Assembly: GCF_900129465.1 (NCBI RefSeq)
Contig: NZ_FSRA01000002.1
Location: 372,001-436,000 of the forward strand
Direction: 5' to 3'
From: Chitinophaga niabensis
Lineage (GTDB): Bacteria > Bacteroidota > Bacteroidia > Chitinophagales > Chitinophagaceae
Length of the DNA stretch: 64,000 bases
Shown in pieces: positions 1-8,279 of the stretch. The notes beneath the pieces are model-generated. The model saw only the letters and a list, made by a program, of their open reading frames with translations. It was not told the DNA's origin and did no database searches. Within the stretch, counting starts at the first letter, position 1, and the number at the start of each line of letters is the position of its first letter. A program made the translations under genes and the position numbers.

Positions 1-1
1 A

Positions 2-1201
2 ATGAGCGGCCAGGCCCTGTTCCAGGACGAAGTACTGAAAACCGTTGAAAAGGAACTGATGGGTTACCTCCAAACAGAAAAACTGGAGATCTTCGCACAA
101 CCCCTGTCTTTGGATGCAGAAGCCAAAAACTTCAACTACGCTCAACCTGAAGCATACGACTTTAACTTCGAGATCGGCCTTAAACCTTCTTTCGATGCTA
201 CCCCGCTTCTTGATAAAACCACGCTCACCCGTTATAATGTAAAGGTTACGGATGAAATAGTAGCACAGGAACTGGAACGCCTCCAGCTGAAAGGTGGCAA
301 AATGTCCGAGCCTGAAACAATCACTTCTGAAGATAATGTACTCACCCTGGAATTCCTGGAAAGCGATGCTAAAGGCAATGTAGCTGAAGGCGCTGAAAAG
401 AAAGAGAACTCCCTGCTGGTGAAATACTTCTCCAAAGATGTACAGGATAAACTCCAGGGCAAAAAAGCAGGTGATACCCTCAATATCCAGCTGGGTAAAG
501 CTTTCGATAAAGAGCGCATAGAGTTTATTCAAAAGGACCTTGGGCTGGCAAATGAAAAAGATGCCGCTAAGAAATACTTCCAATTAACTATTACCAAAGT
601 AGGACTGATCGAAAAAAGAGAACTGAATGAAGAATTCTTCAAGGAAGTTTATCCCGGCCAGGACATTACAACAGTAGAAGCATTCAAAGACAAACTGAAG
701 GAAGAGATCGGTAAATACTGGAAACAGGAAGCTACCAACCATCTCCACAACGAACTTTTTGAAACTTTGGTGCACGAAACACCCATCGAGCTTCCTAAAG
801 AATTCCTCAAACGCTGGCTGCAAAAAGGTGGTGAAAAACCTAAAACAGCAGAGGAAGCCGAGCACGAATACCCTAATTTCGACCATCAGCTCCGCTGGAC
901 GCTGATCAGCGATAAACTGATCCGTGATAATTCCCTGGAAGTTTCTTTCGAAGAACTGAAAGAAAATGCACGCACCAAGATCATGGGTTACTATGGTATT
1001 GGCGGCGAACAGGCAGAATGGCTGGATAGCTACCTGGACCGCCTGCTGCAGGATGAAAAATATGTTGATCAAACATACCGCGAAATGATCACTCAAAAGC
1101 TGTTTGATTGGGCAGAAACAAAGGTGAACGTGAAAGAAGAGGAAATAACCGCTGACGAATTTGTAAAATTACCTCATAAACATCACCATCATGAACATTA
1201 A
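2..1201 (+). CDS. tig: Trigger factor, ribosome-associated chaperone (5' end outside window)
   Basis: The visible 399 residues match the trigger factor family: the end of the ribosome-binding domain, a central FKBP-like part and a long helical C-terminal chaperone domain. The family is about 450 residues long, so roughly 50 N-terminal residues lie before the window and the ATG at position 2 is internal. The protein binds nascent chains at the ribosome exit tunnel. It is followed by clpP and clpX, the usual gene order. Odd feature: the protein ends in a histidine-rich tail (HKHHHHEH), and the last 11 bases overlap the clpP start, which suggests translational coupling. Confidence 0.95.
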   Translation: MSGQALFQDEVLKTVEKELMGYLQTEKLEIFAQPLSLDAEAKNFNYAQPEAYDFNFEIGLKPSFDATPLLDKTTLTRYNVKVTDEIVAQELERLQLKGGKMSEPETITSEDNVLTLEFLESDAKGNVAEGAEKKENSLLVKYFSKDVQDKLQGKKAGDTLNIQLGKAFDKERIEFIQKDLGLANEKDAAKKYFQLTITKVGLIEKRELNEEFFKEVYPGQDITTVEAFKDKLKEEIGKYWKQEATNHLHNELFETLVHETPIELPKEFLKRWLQKGGEKPKTAEEAEHEYPNFDHQLRWTLISDKLIRDNSLEVSFEELKENARTKIMGYYGIGGEQAEWLDSYLDRLLQDEKYVDQTYREMITQKLFDWAETKVNVKEEEITADEFVKLPHKHHHHEH

Positions 1202-1898
1202 CAACGAATTCAGGAAATATGCCATCCAGCACCGCGGTATCAGTAGCCTGGTGGTAGATAGTTACGCTAAAAGTCACCAGATCAATTCCCTGACCCCTTA
1301 TATCATTGAGGAGCGTCAGCTGAATGTTACACAGATGGACGTATTTTCCCGTCTCATGGCTGACCGGATCATCTTTTTAGGAGATCCCGTAAATGATTAT
1401 GTGGCGAATGTTATCACTGCCCAGTTATTATTCCTGGAATCAGCTGATCGCAACCGCGACATTCAAATGTACATTAACAGCCCCGGTGGTAGCGTATACG
1501 CTGGCCTGGGTATCTACGATACAATGCAGATCATCTCCCCGGATATCGCTACCATCTGTACAGGTATGGCGGCTTCTTTCGGTGCAGTATTGCTCGTAGC
1601 CGGTTCTAAAGGAAAACGTACCGCGCTGAAACATGCACGTGTAATGATCCACCAGCCACATGGCGGTGCAGAAGGTCAAACTTCTGACATCGAGATCACA
1701 GCCCGCGAATTCGTAAAGCTGAAGAAAGAGCTGAACGAGATCATTGCCGGTCACTGCGGTCAACCCATTAAAAAAGTGGAAAAAGACTCCGATCGTGACT
1801 ATTGGATGACAGCTGATGAAGCTAAAGAATACGGCATTATTGATGACGTACTCGAAAAGAATCCAAGGAAAAAAGCAGCGGAAAATAATCCTCAATAA
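1191..1898 (+). CDS. clpP: ATP-dependent Clp protease proteolytic subunit
   Basis: This 235-residue serine protease forms the ClpP barrel that degrades proteins unfolded by ClpX or ClpA/C. The catalytic triad is visible as Ser129 (in MAASFGA), His154 (in MIHQPHGG) and Asp203, with the same 25 and 49 residue spacings as in E. coli ClpP. The oligomerisation and handle region (residues 160-195) is intact. The first ATG that gives a full-length family protein is 1191, overlapping the tig stop by 11 bases. A strong terminator follows, so tig-clpP forms a unit separate from clpX. Confidence 0.97.
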   Translation: MNINNEFRKYAIQHRGISSLVVDSYAKSHQINSLTPYIIEERQLNVTQMDVFSRLMADRIIFLGDPVNDYVANVITAQLLFLESADRNRDIQMYINSPGGSVYAGLGIYDTMQIISPDIATICTGMAASFGAVLLVAGSKGKRTALKHARVMIHQPHGGAEGQTSDIEITAREFVKLKKELNEIIAGHCGQPIKKVEKDSDRDYWMTADEAKEYGIIDDVLEKNPRKKAAENNPQ

Positions 1899-1905
1899 TC
1901 CTGAA

Positions 1906-1945
1906 GAAACCGTCTCAATTACTTTTAGAGACGGTTTCTTTTTTT
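1906..1945 (+). terminator. Intrinsic terminator after tig-clpP
   Basis: A perfect 11-bp stem (GAAACCGTCTC at 1906-1916 with GAGACGGTTTC at 1928-1938) is followed directly by seven T. It starts 8 bases after the clpP stop. Confidence 0.9.
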
Positions 1946-2005
1946 GTAACTTTGGATACATCTTCCCATAGTTCTGATACTTTCTTCCCCTTTCTTCACA
2001 TAGGC

Positions 2006-2027
2006 TTCTCCTTTTGTTCTCCTTTTG
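2006..2027 (+). repeat. Tandem duplication, 2 x 11 bp
   Basis: TTCTCCTTTTG occurs twice head to tail (2006-2016 and 2017-2027) in the 290-base gap before clpX. The tract is pyrimidine-rich on this strand. No function is evident. Confidence 0.6.
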
Positions 2028-2184
2028 TTCAGGTTGTCTTCTCCTTGCTCCGGGTATACTGTTAATTTAATATCATTATAGTTAAAAAAGACCGCCCCCT
2101 TCATTAACCTGCCCTACCCTGCCGGGCTTCCAAAAGGTATGTTAATTTCAAGCCGTCCGGCTGCCTGTTAACCGCGAAAAAGTG

Positions 2185-2192
2185 TAATTTTG
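2185..2192 (+). promoter_or_regulatory. Candidate clpX promoter, -7 box
   Basis: TAATTTTG matches the Bacteroidota -7 consensus TAnnTTTG exactly, 44 bases upstream of the clpX ATG. No convincing -33 TTTG is seen at the usual distance, so this rests on the -7 element only. Confidence 0.5.
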
Positions 2193-2236
2193 TATCCCCC
2201 TGACGGGAAGCTGAATGTTATATTAAAAAATATTAA

Positions 2237-3478
2237 ATGAAAGAATCCAAAATACGCTGTTCGTTCTGCAATCGTAATAAAGACGAAGTAAGGATACTGA
2301 TAGCTGGTGCTGAGGGACACATTTGCGAAAATTGTGTGGCTAATGCGCAGGAGATCATTGAGCAGGAATTTGCGCCTTCCGGCGAAACCAAAAAATCCGG
2401 CGCCTCCTTGTTTGTTCCCAAAGTGTCCAAACCGGTAGAGATCAAGAAGTTCCTGGATGAATATGTGATCGGGCAGGACGATGCCAAAAGGATACTCGCA
2501 GTGGCTGTTTATAACCACTACAAAAGATTGAATCAGCAGGTGCTGGAGGATGATGTGGAAATTGAAAAGAGCAACCTGATCATGGTGGGAGAAACCGGTA
2601 CCGGTAAAACCCTCCTGGCAAAATCCATCGCTAAATTGCTGAATGTTCCTTTCACCATTGTAGATGCTACCGTTTTCACGGAAGCAGGTTATGTGGGAGA
2701 AGACGTGGAAAGCATCCTCACGCGCCTCCTGCAGGTTTGTAACTATGATGTGGAAGCAGCCGAAAGAGGAATTGTTTATATCGATGAAATAGACAAGATC
2801 GCCCGTAAAAGCGATAACCCTTCCATCACCCGCGATGTGAGCGGCGAAGGTGTGCAGCAAGGTTTGCTGAAACTGCTGGAAGGCACGGAAGTATTGGTTC
2901 CACCACAAGGTGGCCGTAAACACCCGGAACAAAAACTCATCAAGGTTAACACACAGAATATCCTGTTCATATGCGGAGGTGCATTTGATGGTGTAGACCG
3001 TATCATCAGCCGCAGGATCCAGACACATTCCATTGGCTTCACTGTGAATAAAGACAAGGAAGAAGATGCACGCAAACACATCCTCCGCTACGTAAACTCA
3101 CAGGACCTGAAGCAATTTGGATTGATCCCGGAACTGTTGGGCCGTTTACCGGTTGTAACTTATCTGAACACGCTGGATAAGGACGCCCTGAAAGACATTC
3201 TCACCAAACCGCGTAATGCCCTGGTGAAACAATACAGGAAACTCTTCCAGGTAGAAGGAATAGATCTGAAGATTGCAGATGATGCTGTGGACTATATTGT
3301 AGACAAAGCCCTGGAATATAAGCTGGGTGCCCGCGGGCTTCGCTCTATCTGTGAAGTGTTGCTGGCAGATGCCATGTTCCACCTGCCATCTACAGATGAA
3401 AAATCTTTTGAACTCACACGTGCCTACGCAGAAGAAAAGCTGGAGAAGAGCACGCTGGTGACGCTGAAAGTAGCGTAA
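2237..3478 (+). CDS. clpX: ATP-dependent Clp protease ATP-binding subunit ClpX
   Basis: This 413-residue AAA+ unfoldase recognises substrates and feeds them to ClpP. An N-terminal zinc-binding domain has Cys8, Cys11, Cys30 and Cys33. Walker A GETGTGKT is at 118-125 and Walker B (IVYIDEID) at 179-186. The pore loop GYVG is at 151-154, the RKH loop near 227-229 and the ClpP-docking IGF loop at 266-268. Length and all key motifs are normal for the family. It has its own promoter candidate and follows the tig-clpP terminator, so the two protease subunits can be transcribed separately. Confidence 0.97.
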   Translation: MKESKIRCSFCNRNKDEVRILIAGAEGHICENCVANAQEIIEQEFAPSGETKKSGASLFVPKVSKPVEIKKFLDEYVIGQDDAKRILAVAVYNHYKRLNQQVLEDDVEIEKSNLIMVGETGTGKTLLAKSIAKLLNVPFTIVDATVFTEAGYVGEDVESILTRLLQVCNYDVEAAERGIVYIDEIDKIARKSDNPSITRDVSGEGVQQGLLKLLEGTEVLVPPQGGRKHPEQKLIKVNTQNILFICGGAFDGVDRIISRRIQTHSIGFTVNKDKEEDARKHILRYVNSQDLKQFGLIPELLGRLPVVTYLNTLDKDALKDILTKPRNALVKQYRKLFQVEGIDLKIADDAVDYIVDKALEYKLGARGLRSICEVLLADAMFHLPSTDEKSFELTRAYAEEKLEKSTLVTLKVA

Positions 3479-3492
3479 ACTTATTATAACCT

Positions 3493-3568
3493 TTGATGGT
3501 TGTTGGAGAAGAGATACATTGTTTTTCGTACCTTGTTACGGCAGTATCTTTTCTTTAACAACCATCAA
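3493..3568 (+). repeat. 12-bp inverted repeat ahead of the 64-residue gene
   Basis: TTGATGGTTGTT (3493-3504) and AACAACCATCAA (3557-3568) are perfect complements separated by 52 bases. Six T follow at 3569-3574, and the ATG of the next gene lies at 3579. It may act as a long-loop terminator for clpX or as a structure close to the start codon. The sequence alone does not decide. Confidence 0.5.
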
Positions 3569-3578
3569 TTTTTTACCC

Positions 3579-3773
3579 ATGCAAGAGCTTATACAGAACC
3601 TCAAAGACAGAGCAGGCCTTACCGAAGAACAAGCCATTCAAGCCATTGATACCGTTAAAGATTTCGTGAAAAGTAAATTACCTGCAGCTATTGCCGGTAA
3701 CGTGGATGTTTGGTTCGCAGGCCTGGGAGCCTCCACCCCTAAACCCAAAGCTGACGAAGACTTCCTGGATTGA
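3579..3773 (+). CDS. Small uncharacterised protein (64 aa)
   Basis: No family is recognised with certainty. The predicted protein has a helical first half (MQELIQNLKDRAGLTEEQAI), a hydrophobic middle and an acidic end (DEDFLD), with no signal peptide. Its pattern of a short helix, a turn with GLT/EEQ and a second helix recalls small Bacteroidota proteins of unknown function. The start at 3579 is preferred over an upstream in-frame start at 3519, because the extra 20 residues look like non-coding translation and lie across the inverted repeat. Codon use resembles that of the neighbours. Confidence 0.7.
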   Translation: MQELIQNLKDRAGLTEEQAIQAIDTVKDFVKSKLPAAIAGNVDVWFAGLGASTPKPKADEDFLD

Positions 3774-3893
3774 GAAAGCGTTTGATATCGTGAAAAAAGC
3801 AAAAAATAAAGTTTGCAGCTTCTCTGATAAAAGCAACGAAAAGAAATAACATTGTAAGATCACATTTAAGTAGGGGCGCATCCATTTGCGTCT

Positions 3894-4442
3894 CTACGAT
3901 TTATAATACGGTTCCAGCTCTTTTAAAACACCTCTTCTTCTTGCAATCCTCCCAAGGTAACGAAACAATCTGACCTGTAACCAATAAGGCAGAAAAGTCA
4001 GATAGGTTTCTCCCATTTCCATCAGTATGGCCAGATGTGTTAGCTTAAGCGGAATGCCGCCCTTACGCACTTTCCCATCTGTTGCCAGTCCATACGCAAC
4101 ACGCAGGCAGGCTTCAAATTGCCTGGCCGGCGTGATCGTTACCTTGAAAGTAACCGGGCGCTTGCCACTGGGATTGAAGAACAGGTGACGCTCATATAAC
4201 GGCACTTCTGCCATGCCACCCCTAGAAAGGAAAAGAAATCCTTTTCCGATCCGCAGCCCCAGCTCTCCTTCCATCACTTCAAATTTCTCTTTGTAGGTAG
4301 TATGAAAATGCAGACCATTCTTTCCACCCGGGGCCAGTTCTACGATTACAGTAACATGAGATCCGCCCGTTTCTTCCGTAGTTTCCAGGAAAGTGACCTT
4401 ATCTCCAATGATCGGGTTGCTGATCGTTCTGGGCAGAGACAT
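3894..4442 (-). CDS. Cupin-domain protein
   Basis: This 182-residue protein has a single cupin barrel in its N-terminal two thirds. His45 and His47 (GLHFHTTY), Glu52 and the following VMEGELGL turn fit cupin motif 1, and His86 (ERHLFFNPSG) fits motif 2, so a metal site is plausible. The C-terminal third is basic with hydrophobic stretches (LPYWLQVRLFRYLGRIARRR) and could associate with the membrane. Substrate and reaction cannot be told from sequence. The start is one base after the stop of the cytochrome gene, so the two are almost certainly co-transcribed. Confidence 0.8.
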   Translation of the reverse strand: MSLPRTISNPIIGDKVTFLETTEETGGSHVTVIVELAPGGKNGLHFHTTYKEKFEVMEGELGLRIGKGFLFLSRGGMAEVPLYERHLFFNPSGKRPVTFKVTITPARQFEACLRVAYGLATDGKVRKGGIPLKLTHLAILMEMGETYLTFLPYWLQVRLFRYLGRIARRRGVLKELEPYYKS

Positions 4443-4443
4443 C

Positions 4444-5319
4444 TTAAAGTGTTTTGAGATAGAGGTAAAGGGCCTGTAACTCTTCGTCCGTATAATTCTT
4501 CGTCATTTGCCAGGGCATATCTTCATTTTTCAGCTGGCGGCCATCCGGAGTAGCGCCTGTGCGCAATACTTTGATAAACTGATCAAGCGTCCATTTACCA
4601 ATATTGCCACTTGCTGTGATATCGCGCACTGGTGTACCGCCGGGAACAATATTATCTCCTCCTTTAAGATTGGGTTTATGACAACCTGTGCAGGACAGGG
4701 TAAGATATTTCCCATATTCAACAGATACAGATCTTTCTATCTTTTGAGGATACTGTGCCTTATGATCTATCTGTTCGGCAGGTATCAGCGGAAGTTTATC
4801 CAAACCCGACAATACAGTGCCCAACGGGCCAAGCTTAATGAGCGCCGGTTCAGCATCCACTGCAGGCACAGATTTGCAATAAGCAATAAGGTTCGCCAGA
4901 TCATGGTCCGCCAGTTTACAATATTCATATGAAGGCATTATTACAAGAGGTTTACCGTCTGTTTTTATTCCATGACGCAAGGCCAGGATCCAGTCACGGT
5001 CAGTATAATCTGCCGGCCTTCCTCCTTTTCCGAAAGTGAGGTTTGCCGCTCTGATGGTACCAACCATCCCGTCTTCGAGGAAAGTTTTTCCGGAAAGATC
5101 CTCTCCATGGCAGTCTGCACAACCTTTTGTAGCGTATATATGCGCTCCTTCCGCTATGGAGGCAGAATCGGAAGGAATATCAAACATCCGTACTTCTACG
5201 TTGTAAGTTTTGTCTCTCTTGTTACTTACCACCATATACATTAAGAAATAAAATATAAGGATTAACGCCACCAATACGCCAATCCCGCCAGTTATCCATT
5301 TCAGTATTTTCCGCAACAT
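4444..5319 (-). CDS. Diheme c-type cytochrome, membrane-anchored
   Basis: A 291-residue protein with one N-terminal membrane helix (about residues 9-31) and two heme c attachment sites, CADCH at 67-71 and CTGCH at 210-214. Each lies in a cytochrome c-like domain. It most likely transfers electrons at the periplasmic face of the inner membrane; the partner is not shown. The ATG at 5319 is chosen because it places the membrane helix at the N-terminus; an in-frame start at 5454 would add 45 residues running into the divergent regulator gene. It is followed one base later by the cupin gene. Confidence 0.85.
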   Translation of the reverse strand: MLRKILKWITGGIGVLVALILIFYFLMYMVVSNKRDKTYNVEVRMFDIPSDSASIAEGAHIYATKGCADCHGEDLSGKTFLEDGMVGTIRAANLTFGKGGRPADYTDRDWILALRHGIKTDGKPLVIMPSYEYCKLADHDLANLIAYCKSVPAVDAEPALIKLGPLGTVLSGLDKLPLIPAEQIDHKAQYPQKIERSVSVEYGKYLTLSCTGCHKPNLKGGDNIVPGGTPVRDITASGNIGKWTLDQFIKVLRTGATPDGRQLKNEDMPWQMTKNYTDEELQALYLYLKTL

Positions 5320-5416
5320 GTTTATGATTATTTTTGTTGCATCGAAGTTATTCCACTCAACCCCGGTGGATAGTACGATAAACGGATAAACATATACGTA
5401 AAACGGATTTAGAGTT

Positions 5417-5980
5417 ATGACCCCAAAAATGCCAGCCGATGTGCACCACGCCATCGCAAACCATGCGTTCTTTTCTGACCACGTTTCATTCCTGGTAAAA
5501 GAGCAAACCCCTTTAACTGATGTAATAGACGATCAGTATGCAGACCTGTGGGACCCACTTCAGGCATTGCTGCAATTTCATGTGAAGGCAATTCCGGCCG
5601 CGAGAAGTATTTCCCCCGCAGACGTTAAGCGTTTGCAACAGGTAAAATCGTTCCTGCTGGAACACTATCTTGAACCATCGCTAAGCCTGGGCCTGCTTTG
5701 CAGAAGGTTTGGATTAAATGAGTTTAAACTGAAAAAGGGATTCAAACAATTGTTTGGACACACTGTTTTTGGTTATGTGCAGGAAATGAGAATGAAAGCA
5801 GCCCGCCAGATCCTGGCAGAAGGAAAGATGAATGTGAATGAAGTAGCAGATCATTTAGGCTATAGTTCGCCGAATCATTTTTCGACGGCCTTTAAGAAGA
5901 TGTACGGTATCCCACCGGCAAAACTGAAGTCGTTCTCCTTTAATTTCTTTGCAACCCCAAAAGAAAACCGCCCCGAATGA
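5417..5980 (+). CDS. AraC-family transcriptional regulator, short form
   Basis: A 187-residue protein whose C-terminal half (about 80-180) is an AraC-type double helix-turn-helix. The first helix pair is LGLLCRRFGLNEFKLKKGFK, and the second contains NVNEVADHLGYSSPNHFSTA with the family signature. The N-terminal part is only about 75 residues, too short for the usual sugar-binding cupin, and an in-frame stop at 5399-5401 shows the gene is not longer. It is divergent from the cytochrome-cupin pair with 97 bases between the starts, so it is a natural candidate for their regulator. Confidence 0.85.
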   Translation: MTPKMPADVHHAIANHAFFSDHVSFLVKEQTPLTDVIDDQYADLWDPLQALLQFHVKAIPAARSISPADVKRLQQVKSFLLEHYLEPSLSLGLLCRRFGLNEFKLKKGFKQLFGHTVFGYVQEMRMKAARQILAEGKMNVNEVADHLGYSSPNHFSTAFKKMYGIPPAKLKSFSFNFFATPKENRPE

Positions 5981-6135
5981 GGCGGCTTTACATGGAGTAG
6001 AAATTTTCTCGATCTTACTGTTTGTTTTAGGTTGATAAATTGGTAAGGAAAGTAATTAACCCAAATTTAACTTTCTGTTTGCAATTTTCCATCACACTAA
6101 TGTGTAAAAATGAAGAATTGTATAAAAAGTGAAAT

Positions 6136-6164
6136 GCTGTCCTGCTAAATCTTAACAGGACAGC
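6136..6164 (-). terminator. Hairpin after the aldehyde dehydrogenase gene
   Basis: A perfect 9-bp stem (GCTGTCCTG 6136-6144, CAGGACAGC 6156-6164) lies 15 bases past the minus-strand stop. On that strand a T-rich stretch follows after a few bases. A weaker GC hairpin (CCGCC 5968-5972, GGCGG 5981-5985) sits at the end of the regulator gene on the other strand. The rest of 5981-6178 holds nothing else I can identify. Confidence 0.55.
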
Positions 6165-6178
6165 GTCTTTACAGTTTA

Positions 6179-7807
6179 TTAAAAAATATACTTTGTAGAA
6201 AGAAAATTTGAGGATTGACCGCTGACGATCTCATTAATGAGTGCTTTGTTCTCTTCTGTTTGTTTTGTGGCCACCATTGAGCGAATGGAAAATGCTCTTA
6301 AAGCGTCGGAAACAGAAAGTGTTGCTTCTGCAGAATCTTTTCTTCCGGTGAAAGGGAAGATATCAGGTCCGCGCTGACACTGGCAATTGATGTTTACACG
6401 GCTCACCTGGTTGATCAAAGGATCGATGAGAATAGAAAGTTCTGTAGCGTCATTTGTAAAAATACTCACCTGTTGCCCGTGATCGGATTCAATTAAATAG
6501 TCGATGGGCGTTTCAATATTCTCAAAGGGGATCACAGGGATCACTGGTCCGAATTGTTCCTCCCGGTATAATTTCATCTTCTCGTTAACAGGATACACTA
6601 CTGCAGGATACACAAAAGAAGCATTTGCAGCCCCGCCATGAGGGTTCATCACCCTGGCGCCATGTGCAACTGCATCCGCCACACAACTTTGTAAATAGCC
6701 CGGTTTATGAGGTTCTGGCAGGGGCGTCAGGAACACATCCTTCTCCCATGGCATCCCGAATTTCAATTTTCCGATGGCAGCTGTCAGTTTTTCCAGGAAT
6801 GCATCCGCTACATGCTTATGCACATAGATCATCTTAATAGCAGTACAGCGTTGGCCGTTAAAAGATAAAGAGCCCAGCACACATTCTTTTACTGCCAGGT
6901 CAATATCTGCCTTCTCTGTAATAATGGCTGCATTCTTTGCATCTAAACCAAGGATAGCACGAAGACGGTTTACTTTAGGATGCATCTTTTTCAACTGGTT
7001 GGCTACTTTACTGGAACCTATCAGCGTTAATACATTGATCTTGCCGGATTCCATTAAAGGCGCAATGATCACATTACCGCGGCCATAGATCGTGTTCACC
7101 ACACCTTTAGGGAAACAATCCCTGAAAGCTTCCAGCAGCGGATAATGTACTAAAGTGCCGTGCTTGGGAGGTTTGAACAGTAGGGTATTTCCCATGATCA
7201 ATGCAGGGATCAGGGTAGTGAATGTTTCATTCAGCGGATAGTTGAAAGGGCCCATACAAAGTACAACACCAAGAGGGGAACGACGTACCTGGCCAATGAT
7301 CCCCTGCTCTATCTGGAAACGGGAAGATTTACGATCCAGGTCCTTCAGCGCATCAATGGTAGCGTTGATGTACTCTACCGTTCTGTCGAACTCCTTAATA
7401 GAATCTGCCAGGGATTTACCGATCTCCCACATGATCAGCTGCACTACTTCCTGCTTTTTAGCGATCATCTTCCCGGTGAATTTCTCCACACAGGCAATCC
7501 TTTCGGAAACAGACATGGTGGGCCATTCCCCGCGCCCGTCCCGGTAAGCGAGAATGGCTGCATCCAAAGAAGCCTTAGCTTCTTCTTCGCCGCATAATGG
7601 ATAGGAGCCGATCACCTTTCGTTCCAGGCCTTTTTCGGTTTTAATACAAATGGGGGACAGTACAGTGTGCACCTCGCCTGTCCATGTTTTCATAACGCCA
7701 TCGGAGAGATATTCCCGTTGATGGACCTCTGCCGGCAGCCTGAATTCCTGGGGGATGGCGGAATCTGCCGGAAAAAGGTTGTTGAGTTGTTCTTCAAAAG
7801 TGGTCAT
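6179..7807 (-). CDS. Aldehyde dehydrogenase, NADP-dependent glyceraldehyde-3-phosphate dehydrogenase (GapN)-like
   Basis: This 542-residue protein has the aldehyde dehydrogenase fold: FNYP with Asn189, the cofactor-loop motif IGSSKVAN near 263-270 and nucleophile Cys321 in FNGQRCTA. The region around Cys321 resembles non-phosphorylating glyceraldehyde-3-phosphate dehydrogenase, which makes NADPH and 3-phosphoglycerate. The segment aligning with the usual catalytic LELGGK reads LGLDAK, so Gly287 stands where most family members have the general-base Glu. The surrounding pattern looks intact rather than decayed. The protein is longer than typical GapN (about 475-500 residues). It is cytoplasmic, and LacI-type operator 1 lies 96 bases upstream. 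Confidence 0.8.
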   Translation of the reverse strand: MTTFEEQLNNLFPADSAIPQEFRLPAEVHQREYLSDGVMKTWTGEVHTVLSPICIKTEKGLERKVIGSYPLCGEEEAKASLDAAILAYRDGRGEWPTMSVSERIACVEKFTGKMIAKKQEVVQLIMWEIGKSLADSIKEFDRTVEYINATIDALKDLDRKSSRFQIEQGIIGQVRRSPLGVVLCMGPFNYPLNETFTTLIPALIMGNTLLFKPPKHGTLVHYPLLEAFRDCFPKGVVNTIYGRGNVIIAPLMESGKINVLTLIGSSKVANQLKKMHPKVNRLRAILGLDAKNAAIITEKADIDLAVKECVLGSLSFNGQRCTAIKMIYVHKHVADAFLEKLTAAIGKLKFGMPWEKDVFLTPLPEPHKPGYLQSCVADAVAHGARVMNPHGGAANASFVYPAVVYPVNEKMKLYREEQFGPVIPVIPFENIETPIDYLIESDHGQQVSIFTNDATELSILIDPLINQVSRVNINCQCQRGPDIFPFTGRKDSAEATLSVSDALRAFSIRSMVATKQTEENKALINEIVSGQSSNFLSTKYIF

Positions 7808-7902
7808 ATAGTTGGAGATAATATCTGCACAAGATAGAAAGTATTATAGAATAAACATATAAATATAGCCGTAAGCCGAATAGAATCAATCTATTAGGAA
7901 AA

Positions 7903-7916
7903 TGCAATCGTTTGCT
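7903..7916. promoter_or_regulatory. LacI-type operator 1
   Basis: GCAATCGTTTGC (7904-7915) is one base off a perfect palindrome with a central CG, the form bound by LacI/GalR-family repressors. Its centre is about 102 bases upstream of the aldehyde dehydrogenase start and about 600 upstream of susC. Confidence 0.65.
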
Positions 7917-7991
7917 ATAGATTTATAGGTCGGCTCTCGAACTGCTAGATAAATTTACATCGTTGTAGTTACTATAATATCGTTTGAAATT

Positions 7992-8028
7992 AATATAATA
8001 CCATATAATGATAATTTGGTATTATATT
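7992..8028. repeat. AT-rich 12-bp inverted repeat
   Basis: AATATAATACCA (7992-8003) and TGGTATTATATT (8017-8028) are perfect complements with a 13-base spacer, located between operators 1 and 2. It could be a protein-binding dyad or a hairpin. There is no GC-rich stem typical of a terminator. Confidence 0.5.
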
Positions 8029-8071
8029 TTTCATAACTTCCCTCCTATTTTTAAGGTCACGTTACATTAGA

Positions 8072-8085
8072 TGCAATCGTTTGCA
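8072..8085. promoter_or_regulatory. LacI-type operator 2
   Basis: TGCAATCGTTTGCA is a 14-base palindrome with one mismatched pair. The core is identical to operator 1. The centre-to-centre distance is 169 bases, about 16 helical turns. Confidence 0.65.
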
Positions 8086-8279
8086 ATATTGATAGTTATT
8101 ATTCAACCAAAATTAAGAAGCAATATCAAGCAGTTTTCTAAAAGTCTGCCTATACCAGGAATATCATAGCAGATGAGTAATTCCACTGACCAGAATTGAC
8201 ATATTGACAATCCTTATGCGAGATAACGATCCGCAGTAATCATTTTAAAAGGTGCTGTGCGATTTTTCAGGACTATATT

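Noticed and set aside
1165-1201. His-tag vector contamination at the end of trigger factor
   Set aside because: The run is interrupted by Lys and Glu, and the gene continues directly into an overlapping, native clpP start.
2168-3079. 303-residue reading frame antisense to clpX
   Set aside because: It lies fully opposite a highly conserved gene and its product is rich in Phe, Ile and His without family motifs; this is codon-bias shadow.
8196-8227. TTGACA twice with GATAAC nearby, a sigma70-like promoter
   Set aside because: Spacing (12 bases after the second TTGACA) is wrong and Bacteroidota do not use this consensus.
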